Below are positions 7,126 to 14,295 of a DNA stretch of 19,371 bases, one piece after another. The notes beneath the pieces were generated by a model, which was not told the DNA's origin, made no database searches, and saw only the letters and a list, made by a program, of their open reading frames with translations. A program made the position numbers and the translations under genes. Positions within the stretch are counted from its first letter, which is position 1. Each line of letters opens with the position of its first letter. The stretch spans positions 1-19,371 of the forward strand of contig JALVMZ010000086.1 in NCBI GenBank assembly GCA_027032655.1, written 5' to 3'. Source of the stretch: Desulfobacteraceae bacterium (lineage in GTDB: Bacteria; Desulfobacterota; DSM-4660; Desulfatiglandales; JALVMZ01).

Positions 7126-7854
7126 ATGACAAAAGCACTCAGGATAAGAATTGAAAGCCTGACAAAGTTTCTAATATATGTGCTTTCACATAGACCTGAT
7201 GAGTTCGGTATCCTGCCTGATGAACATGGATTTGTTAAGATCAAGGAGCTTGTAAAGGCACTAAATCAGGAGCCTGGTTGGTCTCATGTGAGGGTATCCA
7301 GTATAAATGAGATAGTAGTTAATGATTCAGGAAACCATTTTGAATTAAAGGAAAACTCTATAAGGGCAAAAGATAGGTTCTGGAATATTAAAGAGAGTTA
7401 TCCTGGTGAGGAGATTCCCACAATTCTCTTTACCCCGGTAAGAAGAAGGGCGCATAGACATGTGTTTGAAAGAGGACTCAGTGCATCTCCCGGAACAAAG
7501 ATTATTCTATCTGACAGAAAGGAGTTTGCAAAGAGGCTTGGTATAAGGCGGGATAATAATCCTGTGGTGCTGGAAATTATGGCAGAGAGAGCCATATCAA
7601 GAGGGGTTAGATTTTACAGATTTGGACAGTTATATCTGGCCGATACAGTTCCAAAGGAATACATAGCGGGACCTGTGCCTCCTCCTGAGTCAAAAAAAGA
7701 ATCGGAAAAGACCAAAAAAAAGAAGGAAAAAGCGGCTCTTGGTGGTAGTTTTATCCTTGATGCGGAAAGACTGAAGGATTACAGAGGCCTTCCAAAGGGA
7801 AAAAAGAAAAAGGGATGGAAGGAGAAGGCAAGAAAGCTTAGAAGGAGAAGATAA
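7126..7854 (+). CDS. Divergent Tpt1/KptA-like RNA 2'-phosphotransferase
   Basis: A 242-residue protein. Residues about 10-180 align with Tpt1/KptA, which removes a 2'-phosphate from RNA using NAD+. Matching regions are TKFLIYVLSHRPDEFGI (winged-helix start), SIRA (R80), VILS-like KIILS, LGIRRDNNPVVLEI (R141) and FYRFGQLYLADTVPKEYI. Several normally conserved active-site positions differ. The usual L-R-H-x-P is L-S-H-R-P (S21, H22). The GHS after the SIRA arginine is missing. The YHGT motif is replaced by LFTP, and HVHLS by TKIILS. Activity is therefore uncertain. A lysine/arginine-rich tail (about residues 187-242) with an embedded GGSFILDAE suggests RNA or ribosome binding. There is no strong ribosome binding site, so it may be translationally coupled to the gene 25 bases upstream. 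The next gene starts 5 bases downstream, with its ribosome binding site inside this one. Confidence 0.8.
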   Translation: MTKALRIRIESLTKFLIYVLSHRPDEFGILPDEHGFVKIKELVKALNQEPGWSHVRVSSINEIVVNDSGNHFELKENSIRAKDRFWNIKESYPGEEIPTILFTPVRRRAHRHVFERGLSASPGTKIILSDRKEFAKRLGIRRDNNPVVLEIMAERAISRGVRFYRFGQLYLADTVPKEYIAGPVPPPESKKESEKTKKKKEKAALGGSFILDAERLKDYRGLPKGKKKKGWKEKARKLRRRR

Positions 7855-7859
7855 GTATT

Positions 7860-9929
7860 ATGAAGGGATTTTTCTATCCTGAAAATATCGTGGTTATTGG
7901 TGTTAGTCCTGATGAGAGCAATCTGGGGAAAAATATAGTATTTAACTGTTTGAGATTTGGCTATGGTGGGGAAATCCTTTCTGTAGGGTTAAAAGGAGGA
8001 GTAATTTTTGGCCAGAAAATATACAGATCCCTTGATGATATCCACAGTCCCATAGAACTTGCGATTATTTTAACTCCTGCCAGAACGATTCCTGGTATCC
8101 TTAAACAGTGTGGTGAAAAGGGGATAAAAAGGGTGGTAATTGAATCCGGGGGGTTTTCTGAAGCAGGAGAAGAGGGGAAAAGGATTGGTCTTAGATGTCA
8201 GGAAGTGGCTGAGAAGTATGGTATAAGATTCATTGGCCCGAATGGAATAGGTGTGATAAACATGGAAAATGGCCTTGCCATGCCCTTTTTCCCTCTTCAG
8301 AGAGATGTCTCTCTTGGGCCAGTTTCCATTCTTGCCCAGAGCGGTGGTGTGGGACTGAGTTATATTGCCTTTCTTTCAGAGGAGAGGATTGGAATAAACA
8401 AATTCGTTTCCATGGGGAATAAACTGAATGTGAATGAGAATGATCTCCTGAAATATCTGATACAGGATGAAGGAACAAAGATTATTCTTATATACCTCGA
8501 GGGATTTACTGATGGTAATGCATTTTTGCAAATTGCATCCAGTTCCACAAAACCCATACTGGTTCATAAATCCAACCGTTTTAAAATAACCCGGCAGATT
8601 GCACACTCTCATACAGCAGCACTTTCCTCTGATGACAGCATTGTGGAGAGTGCCCTTGAGCAGGCAGGTTGTATAAGGGTAAATACAATGGATGATGCAA
8701 TGGATTATACCAAATCATTTACCCTTCCCCCGCTCAGGGGCAACAGGCTTGCTGTGGTTTCTCGCTCCGGTGGTCATGCAGTGATTGCTGCTGATGCATG
8801 TGCGCACTATGGATTTAGCCTCCCCTCGTTCCCCCGGGAGTTTCTGAAAAAGGTGGAAAGCAAGGTAAGGGCACATGTGATAAGATTGCAGAATCCTCTT
8901 GATCTGGGAGATCTTTTTGACCTTCAATTCTATGAATACATTGTGGAAGAACTGTTAAAGAGGGAAGATGTGGATGGTGTTCTGCTGGGTCATGGTTATC
9001 GCCCCAGTGGCCCCGAAAGGGATGCATCCCGGGAGCTTGTTAGCAGAGTGGCAGAGCTTGTTGAAAAATACAGTAAACCAGTAGCACTCTTTGTTTTTAC
9101 TGAATCTGCTGAGATTGATTATTTAAGACGCAATTCCAGAATACCAATATTTTCTGCGCCTGAAAATGCCATGCGTGCCTTTTACACATCCCATAGGTGG
9201 GCCAAAAGGAAGGTAAATCCACTGAAAGCCCCATCCATAAGGATAAACAATCTTAGAATGGCAGAGAAGATATTAAAGGCAGGCAGGTTGAAGGGCTATC
9301 TTGAACTCAAGGAATCAATGATGTTCCTTGAGGCATATGGATTCAAAACTCTTGTGTGGGATGTGGCCACTTCACAGAGGGACGCAGTCAAGATCTGGCG
9401 GTCATTTGGAAAGGCTGTTTGTATGAAATTAAATAGACCCCATATTTCACACAAGACAGATGCAGGCGCGGTTAAACTCAATCTTTCCACTTCCAGAGAG
9501 GTTATAAAGGCATTCAGGGATCTGAATCATATTGCGGGGACAAAAAATATAGAGGTCATGATTCAACCTGTAATATCCGGTAAAGAACTCATAGTGGGGG
9601 GCAAAAGGGATGATGTGTTTGGCCCTGTTATACTATTCGGTCTGGGTGGAATATTGGTGGAAATAATAAGGGATGTGTCCTGGAGAGTTGCCCCTTTCAA
9701 TCGAAGGGAAGCAAGGTTAATGATTCAGCAGATAAAGGGGTGGCAGATACTTAAAGGGGTAAGGGGGGAAGCACCCTATGATGTGAAGGCAGTGGAGGAT
9801 GTTCTCATAAGGACATCAAGACTCATGATTGACTTTCCTGAGATTCAGGAGATTGACCTGAATCCTGTGTTCGTTATGCCTGAAAGAGGCGGAGCCTTCA
9901 TAGTGGATGCAAGAATTATAATTCACTAA
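7860..9929 (+). CDS. NDP-forming acyl-CoA synthetase, fused alpha-beta
   Basis: This 689-residue cytoplasmic enzyme belongs to the ADP-forming acetyl/acyl-CoA synthetase family, which interconverts acyl-CoA, ADP and phosphate with acid, ATP and CoA. Domains in order are a CoA-binding Rossmann domain (about 5-130, with VVIESGGFSEAGEEG and IGPNGIGVIN) and two succinyl-CoA-ligase-like flavodoxin domains (about 150-290 and 295-440). A C-terminal ATP-grasp domain follows (about 475-689, with IGFGLGGILVEI-like and EIDLNPVFV strands). The conserved SHTG region reads SHTAALSSDD with H251, the probable phospho-histidine position; the G to A change is unusual. The beta-subunit motif PHISHKTDAGAVKLNL is intact. 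The substrate cannot be read from sequence. The ribosome binding site GAAGGAGAAG lies inside the preceding gene. The 3' end overlaps the convergent mtaB by 14 bases. A GNAT-fused protein acetylase of the Pat type is excluded because no GNAT domain is present. Confidence 0.88.
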   Translation: MKGFFYPENIVVIGVSPDESNLGKNIVFNCLRFGYGGEILSVGLKGGVIFGQKIYRSLDDIHSPIELAIILTPARTIPGILKQCGEKGIKRVVIESGGFSEAGEEGKRIGLRCQEVAEKYGIRFIGPNGIGVINMENGLAMPFFPLQRDVSLGPVSILAQSGGVGLSYIAFLSEERIGINKFVSMGNKLNVNENDLLKYLIQDEGTKIILIYLEGFTDGNAFLQIASSSTKPILVHKSNRFKITRQIAHSHTAALSSDDSIVESALEQAGCIRVNTMDDAMDYTKSFTLPPLRGNRLAVVSRSGGHAVIAADACAHYGFSLPSFPREFLKKVESKVRAHVIRLQNPLDLGDLFDLQFYEYIVEELLKREDVDGVLLGHGYRPSGPERDASRELVSRVAELVEKYSKPVALFVFTESAEIDYLRRNSRIPIFSAPENAMRAFYTSHRWAKRKVNPLKAPSIRINNLRMAEKILKAGRLKGYLELKESMMFLEAYGFKTLVWDVATSQRDAVKIWRSFGKAVCMKLNRPHISHKTDAGAVKLNLSTSREVIKAFRDLNHIAGTKNIEVMIQPVISGKELIVGGKRDDVFGPVILFGLGGILVEIIRDVSWRVAPFNRREARLMIQQIKGWQILKGVRGEAPYDVKAVEDVLIRTSRLMIDFPEIQEIDLNPVFVMPERGGAFIVDARIIIH

Positions 9930-11256
9930 TGTGCCCTTCCAGGTAATCATCTATTTTTCGGTCAATATGAATCTTAAGAAGGGTATTTTCCAGAGGTCTA
10001 TTGGAAGGGAATATGATACTGAGATAATTGTCACTCAGTCCTTTGGAGTATCCAGGAAATTTATCATGAGCACCAAGGGATAGGACTTCTAATTCAAGGT
10101 CAATGCATGAGATGGAAAACTCATCCCTCTTCTGCTTTCCTAATTTTCTGAGTATTGATGTCCTTTTTTTGATAATTTCCGGGCTAACCTTTGAGGGGAA
10201 TTTTTCAGCAGGCGTTCCCTCTCTTGGAGAGTAGGGGAACACATGGAGATATGATATCGGGAGCCCTTTTAAAAGGTTCAGTGTATTTTCAAAGGCAGAA
10301 TCACTTTCTCCTGGGAAACCCGCCATAACATCCACTCCAATTGCTGCATATGGCATTATTTTCCGTATAGACAATATAAGCGCTATGAAGTCCTCTCTTT
10401 TATATCTTCTGTTCATTAAACTCAGTATATGATTATCCCCGCTCTGAAGTGGTATATGAAAGTGGGGACAGAGCCATTCTGTATTTGCCACCATCTCAAT
10501 TAGTTCTCTATCAATCTCCTGGGGTTCCAGTGAACTCAACCTTATCCTAATGGGCAATCTATGTTTTTCTATCTCTTTTAAAAGGTTTTTAAGGCTGGTG
10601 CCATCTTCCATATCCTTTCCATATCTACCCAGATGTATGCCGGTGATTACCACCTCTTTATATCCTTCATTTGCCAGTGATTTTAGAATGGATATCACCT
10701 TTTTCAAAGGCATACTCCTTGCTGGTCCTCTGGCATAAGGCACAATGCAGTAAGAACAGAAAGAATCACACCCATCCTGTATCTTAAGGAATGCCCTTGT
10801 CCTGGTGGATGTGTAGGGAGGAGTTTCAGGATAAAACGGGACACCATGATTAAATTCTCCTATTAGCATTTCAGGACTGCCCCACAGGTTACTGTTTCTT
10901 ATTAGTGTGGTGAGCTTATGTTTCATTGTGTTGCCAGCAATTATATGCACACCCTCTATTTTGCTGATATCCTGTGGATATACCTGTGCATAACAACCTG
11001 TTACAATAATAAGTGCTGAGGGATTTGCCTTTATGGCCTGCCTTATGGCCTGCCTGGATTGAGCGGAAGCATTATGTGTGACAGTGCATGTATTTATGAT
11101 TACCACATGGGCGTCCTGACCTGACTCTGCCGGTGTCCAACCAGATGAGACAAGTTCTCTTTCAAAGGATGCGGACTCACACTGATTCACCTTGCATCCA
11201 AGGGTAATTATGTGGAACCTGTCTCCAGATATGTCTTTTGAAAAGCCCCTTCCCAT
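9916..11256 (-). CDS. mtaB: tRNA t6A37 methylthiotransferase
   Basis: This radical-SAM enzyme adds a methylthio group to N6-threonylcarbamoyladenosine at tRNA position 37, giving ms2t6A. The start is the ATG at 11256, which follows CCAGGAGAATCC; an in-frame TTG ten codons earlier has no such site. The protein is 446 residues. The N-terminal methylthiotransferase domain carries C21 (TLGCKVNQ), C57 (INTCTV) and C88 (TGCYAQ) for the auxiliary cluster. The radical-SAM domain has C163, C167 and C170 (CDSFCSYC), and a TRAM-like end occupies about 375-446. TLGCKVNQ favours MtaB over MiaB or RimO. The enzyme acts on ANN-reading tRNAs, which include the tRNA-Thr encoded in this window. It appears to be a single-gene unit, overlapping the acyl-CoA synthetase gene tail to tail. 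Confidence 0.93.
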   Translation of the reverse strand: MGRGFSKDISGDRFHIITLGCKVNQCESASFERELVSSGWTPAESGQDAHVVIINTCTVTHNASAQSRQAIRQAIKANPSALIIVTGCYAQVYPQDISKIEGVHIIAGNTMKHKLTTLIRNSNLWGSPEMLIGEFNHGVPFYPETPPYTSTRTRAFLKIQDGCDSFCSYCIVPYARGPARSMPLKKVISILKSLANEGYKEVVITGIHLGRYGKDMEDGTSLKNLLKEIEKHRLPIRIRLSSLEPQEIDRELIEMVANTEWLCPHFHIPLQSGDNHILSLMNRRYKREDFIALILSIRKIMPYAAIGVDVMAGFPGESDSAFENTLNLLKGLPISYLHVFPYSPREGTPAEKFPSKVSPEIIKKRTSILRKLGKQKRDEFSISCIDLELEVLSLGAHDKFPGYSKGLSDNYLSIIFPSNRPLENTLLKIHIDRKIDDYLEGHISEL

Positions 11257-11720
11257 GGATTCTCCTGGTAATATCAGTAATATCAAAAATTTTGTGTCAG
11301 AGGGAAAAGGGTAAAAGTTTTCTCTTTAAGGATTTTCCTCAATCCCCGGTCCCTGTAAGCAAGTGCTTCGAAAAATACCCGTTCTTTCTATCATCCTTAT
11401 CATAACGCCCTATTTATTGTTTTTCCATTATATAGGTATCCCATTCCTATCTCTATCACAAGAATTAATACACTGCACCCCTAAGTCTAAGTAAAATTGT
11501 GATACCATTTTCTTGCCTGTTGGCTATGGTGATAAGGCCTCTTCTCTTTTGATCTTTCCTTCTCGGGGTTCTTACCACCTTTTTTCTTTTTAATAGAGTT
11601 TTCCACCTATTCTATAATAGAGCCAGAGGGATTAAACTGCAATTTTTATTAAAAGATGGGTTGAAAATTTGGGCTAAATATCATAAAAAATCATTTTAAA
11701 ATTCGATATAAAAAGATGGA
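11257..11720. other. 464-base intergenic region between mtaB and the hybrid kinase
   Basis: I find no convincing gene in this divergent region. It holds an exact 9-base tandem repeat GTAATATCA at 11268-11285, just before the mtaB ribosome binding site. It also holds an imperfect stem-loop at 11504-11530 (ACCAT/ATGGT outer arms, GCC/GGC inner arms) and a candidate promoter near 11590-11618 flanked by two TAATAGAG copies. The last 100 bases are very AT-rich. Confidence 0.6.
11590..11618 (+). promoter_or_regulatory. Possible promoter of the hybrid kinase gene
   Basis: A perfect TATAAT at 11613-11618 with TTAATA at 11590-11595 (4 of 6 to TTGACA) and a 17-base spacer. The octamer TAATAGAG occurs at 11591-11598 and again at 11615-11622, overlapping both promoter elements. 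The leader to the ATG at 11721 would be about 95 bases. Confidence 0.4.
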
Positions 11721-13655
11721 ATGGTTATGATTGATACCCCATCATCTATAAATAATGAACGGACGGATGCCCTAAATCTCAAAGATTTATCCATTGAACA
11801 GGTCCTCAAGAACTCATCAGATGGAATTGTGCTTTCAAATGAAAGAAACACTATTTTATGGGTAAATCCTGCTTTTACCAGGATATTTGGATATCTGCCA
11901 GAAGAGGTGGTTGGAAAAGATATTGATGACCTTATTACTAATGAGGATGTAAGGGATGAAGCTATACAGATTTCCGAAACAGTCCTGTCCGGCAAAGGGG
12001 TAAAGTTTGAGGGTCTAAGATACAGGAAGGATGGAACTCCCATACATGTTCAGGTGATTGTGGATATAGTGACCCGAAAGGAAAACAGGCTTATAGTATA
12101 TGCAAATTATAGAGATATAACGGATAGGGTAAGGATGGAGAATGCCCTGAGAGAAAGCGAGAGCAGAATCAGGGCGGTTTTTGAGGCAAGTCCGGAGCCC
12201 ATTGTTGTATATGATACAGATGGTTATCCAATTTTGATGAATCGTGCGTTTACAAGACTATTCGGATGGAACATAGAAGAAGTCAAAGGCAAACATATCC
12301 CTTTTGTTCCTGATGAAGAGAAAGAAAAGACCAAAGATAAGATAGAAGAGCTGAAAAGATATGGTAAACCAGTAAGGATGATGACAAAGAGGCTTACCAG
12401 AGATGGAAGAGTGCTGGACATATTCTTGAGTGCAGCAGCCATCAAGGATGAAAATGGAAGTATAATGGGTAGTGTTGTTACCCTGTCTGATATCACAGAA
12501 AGGAATCGCCTTGAGGCACAATTCTATGCAGCCCAGCGCATGGAATCCTTGGGCACACTTGCAGGTGGCATAGCCCATGATTTCAATAACCTCCTGATGG
12601 GAATTCAGGGGAATGTTTCACTGTTGTTGCTGGATACGGATACCTTTGACCCTAAATATGAAAGGCTCAAGAATATTGAAGAACATGTTAAAAGAGGTGC
12701 TGATCTCACAAGACAGCTTCTTGGCTTTGCAAGGGGTGGGATGTATGAACCAAAGCCACTTAAGATAAATGATATTATTAAGGCCAATGGGACCATATTT
12801 GAAAGGACAAGAAAGGATATAAGGATTCACATGAATCTGGAGAAGGGCCTCTGGATGGTAAAAGCAGATAGGTCACAGATGGATCAGGTTTTTATGAATG
12901 TTTTGATAAATGCAGGCCATGCCATGCCAGATGGAGGAGATATTTTTATTGAGACAAATAATGCAGTTATAAGTCAGGTTCATAGGTTTCCCTATACCAT
13001 TAATCCTGGTAATTATGTGAAGATTTCCATTACTGATACAGGTGTTGGTATGGACGAGCAGACAAGGCAGAGGGTATTTGAACCATTCTTTACTACAAAA
13101 GGGCTTGGTAGGGGGACAGGGCTTGGTCTTGCATCAGTTTATGGAATTATCAAAAACCATGGTGGAATAATAAATGTATACAGTGAGAAAGGGAAGGGAA
13201 GCACTTTTACCATATACCTGCCGGCCCTGGATCCTGACCAGAGCAAATTGAGTGCAGAAGGAGAAAAAGAAGATAAAAGTAAAACAAAGGGAGTTATACT
13301 TATTGTTGACGATGAGGATATGGTCCTTGATGTGTCAAAGAAGATGCTCGAGATGATTGGATATGAGGTGATTACTGCAAAGAGTGGCAGGGAGGCCGTT
13401 GAAAGGTATAAACAGATGAAGGGGAGAGTAAATCTGGTCATTCTGGATATGATTATGCCAGGAATGGGAGGCATGGAGACCTTCAGAGGATTGAAAGAGT
13501 TAAAAAGTGATGTAAAAGTGCTTTTGTCCAGTGGTTATAGTTATAATGAACAGGCAGAGAAAATTATGAACATGGGATGTAGCGGTTTTATTCAGAAACC
13601 ATTTACTCTTCAAGAGTTATCATCAAGGATAGATGAAATACTGGCCTCCTCTTGA
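11721..13655 (+). CDS. Hybrid sensor histidine kinase, PAS-PAS-HisKA-HATPase-REC
   Basis: A 644-residue soluble sensor kinase; no membrane segment or periplasmic domain is visible, so it should sense a cytoplasmic signal. PAS 1 is at about 25-135 and PAS 2 at about 148-270, each followed by an ITDR/ITER-type linker. The HisKA phospho-acceptor is H286 (GGIAHDFNNLL, the NtrB-like HDFNN type). The ATPase domain at about 385-505 has the N box NVLINAGHAM, DTGVGMDE and GRGTGLGLASVYG. A C-terminal receiver has the acidic pair D530/D531, phospho-acceptor D576 (LILDMIMPG in outline) and K626 (FIQKPF). No output domain follows, so the phosphate must pass to another protein or the receiver must autoregulate. 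The start is uncertain by two codons: ATG at 11721 or 11727, both with weak ribosome binding sites. It precedes the PilZ cluster by 218 bases. Confidence 0.93.
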   Translation: MVMIDTPSSINNERTDALNLKDLSIEQVLKNSSDGIVLSNERNTILWVNPAFTRIFGYLPEEVVGKDIDDLITNEDVRDEAIQISETVLSGKGVKFEGLRYRKDGTPIHVQVIVDIVTRKENRLIVYANYRDITDRVRMENALRESESRIRAVFEASPEPIVVYDTDGYPILMNRAFTRLFGWNIEEVKGKHIPFVPDEEKEKTKDKIEELKRYGKPVRMMTKRLTRDGRVLDIFLSAAAIKDENGSIMGSVVTLSDITERNRLEAQFYAAQRMESLGTLAGGIAHDFNNLLMGIQGNVSLLLLDTDTFDPKYERLKNIEEHVKRGADLTRQLLGFARGGMYEPKPLKINDIIKANGTIFERTRKDIRIHMNLEKGLWMVKADRSQMDQVFMNVLINAGHAMPDGGDIFIETNNAVISQVHRFPYTINPGNYVKISITDTGVGMDEQTRQRVFEPFFTTKGLGRGTGLGLASVYGIIKNHGGIINVYSEKGKGSTFTIYLPALDPDQSKLSAEGEKEDKSKTKGVILIVDDEDMVLDVSKKMLEMIGYEVITAKSGREAVERYKQMKGRVNLVILDMIMPGMGGMETFRGLKELKSDVKVLLSSGYSYNEQAEKIMNMGCSGFIQKPFTLQELSSRIDEILASS

Positions 13656-13741
13656 TGGAAATCTCCTGTTTTTATCCTATTGAAATCAAAAATATTTCTG
13701 TTTGGATATTCTTTTTTTAATTATTGTTGATATAAATTATT

Positions 13742-13771
13742 TTGACAATTGAATTTTTTTTTATATATATT
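13742..13771 (+). promoter_or_regulatory. Sigma-70 promoter of the PilZ-glycosyltransferase-HD-GYP operon
   Basis: A perfect TTGACA at 13742-13747, with TATATT at 13766-13771 (18-base spacer) or TATATA at 13764-13769 (16-base spacer) as the -10. The predicted start near 13778 gives a leader of about 95 bases before the PilZ gene at 13874. That leader contains CTCCCT (13794-13799) and AGGGAG (13834-13839), which could pair. Confidence 0.55.
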
Positions 13772-13873
13772 AAAAGCAATCTCTGACAGGATTCTCCCTG
13801 AAAATATTGAGAAAGCAGATTATGGGGTAGTATAGGGAGCTGTTGAAAATTAAAGTAATAGGATAAAAATTCT

Positions 13874-14218
13874 ATGGTTACTGAAAGACGAAGAGATGAG
13901 AGGATATACTACGAAAGACCGGAGTTGATTTCTGTTGAGATTGAAATTGATGCTCCATCAAATAAAAAAAGATATTCTCTGAATGTGCTTGATAGTTCCA
14001 AATACGGGCTTGGTGTAATAGTTCCGCCAGATAAGGCTGATATACTGAGATACCTAAAAACGGGCACAAAGATTAAGAAGATGAGGTTTTTTGCAAAGAA
14101 TTCCATGATAGATGTAAAGGGAACTGTGGTTCATGTTACGAAGATAAAGAAGGGACGTTTTGATGGCTCATATCTTGTTGGAATAGAATCTCAAGACATT
14201 ATTGAGGCAGGTGGTTAA
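13874..14218 (+). CDS. PilZ-domain c-di-GMP receptor protein
   Basis: A 114-residue single-domain PilZ protein. Both c-di-GMP binding motifs are present: RxxxR at residues 6-10 (RRDER) and DxSxxG at residues 40-45 (DSSKYG). The beta-barrel continues through about 105, ending in LVGIESQD. Such proteins bind cyclic di-GMP in the cytoplasm and change the activity of a partner, so with both motifs intact real ligand binding is likely. A weak TAGGA precedes the ATG. It opens a same-strand cluster, with the first glycosyltransferase starting 77 bases downstream. The nearest candidates for its partner are the two glycosyltransferases and the HD-GYP phosphodiesterase on the same probable transcript. 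That partnership is inferred from gene order only. Confidence 0.88.
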   Translation: MVTERRRDERIYYERPELISVEIEIDAPSNKKRYSLNVLDSSKYGLGVIVPPDKADILRYLKTGTKIKKMRFFAKNSMIDVKGTVVHVTKIKKGRFDGSYLVGIESQDIIEAGG

Positions 14219-14295
14219 TAAGCGGTAGAATTAATAGGTGTTCATAATTCAGGTTGAACTCAAGCATTTAAGAAAAAGGAGGGTGTGAGAGTCAA

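Noticed and set aside
11683..11709. Second sigma-28 promoter just before the hybrid kinase (TAAA ... TTCGATAT)
   Set aside because: The -10 matches only 5 of 8, the TAAA is one base out of register, and the predicted start would fall almost on the ATG.
13621..13657. Inverted repeat CATCAAG/CTTGATG at the end of the hybrid kinase gene as a terminator
   Set aside because: The arms are perfect over 7 bases, but the loop is 23 bases, the stop codon lies in the second arm, and no T-run follows directly.
13778..13873. c-di-GMP riboswitch (GEMM type) in the PilZ operon leader
   Set aside because: No GEMM-I or GEMM-II consensus elements can be found in the leader.
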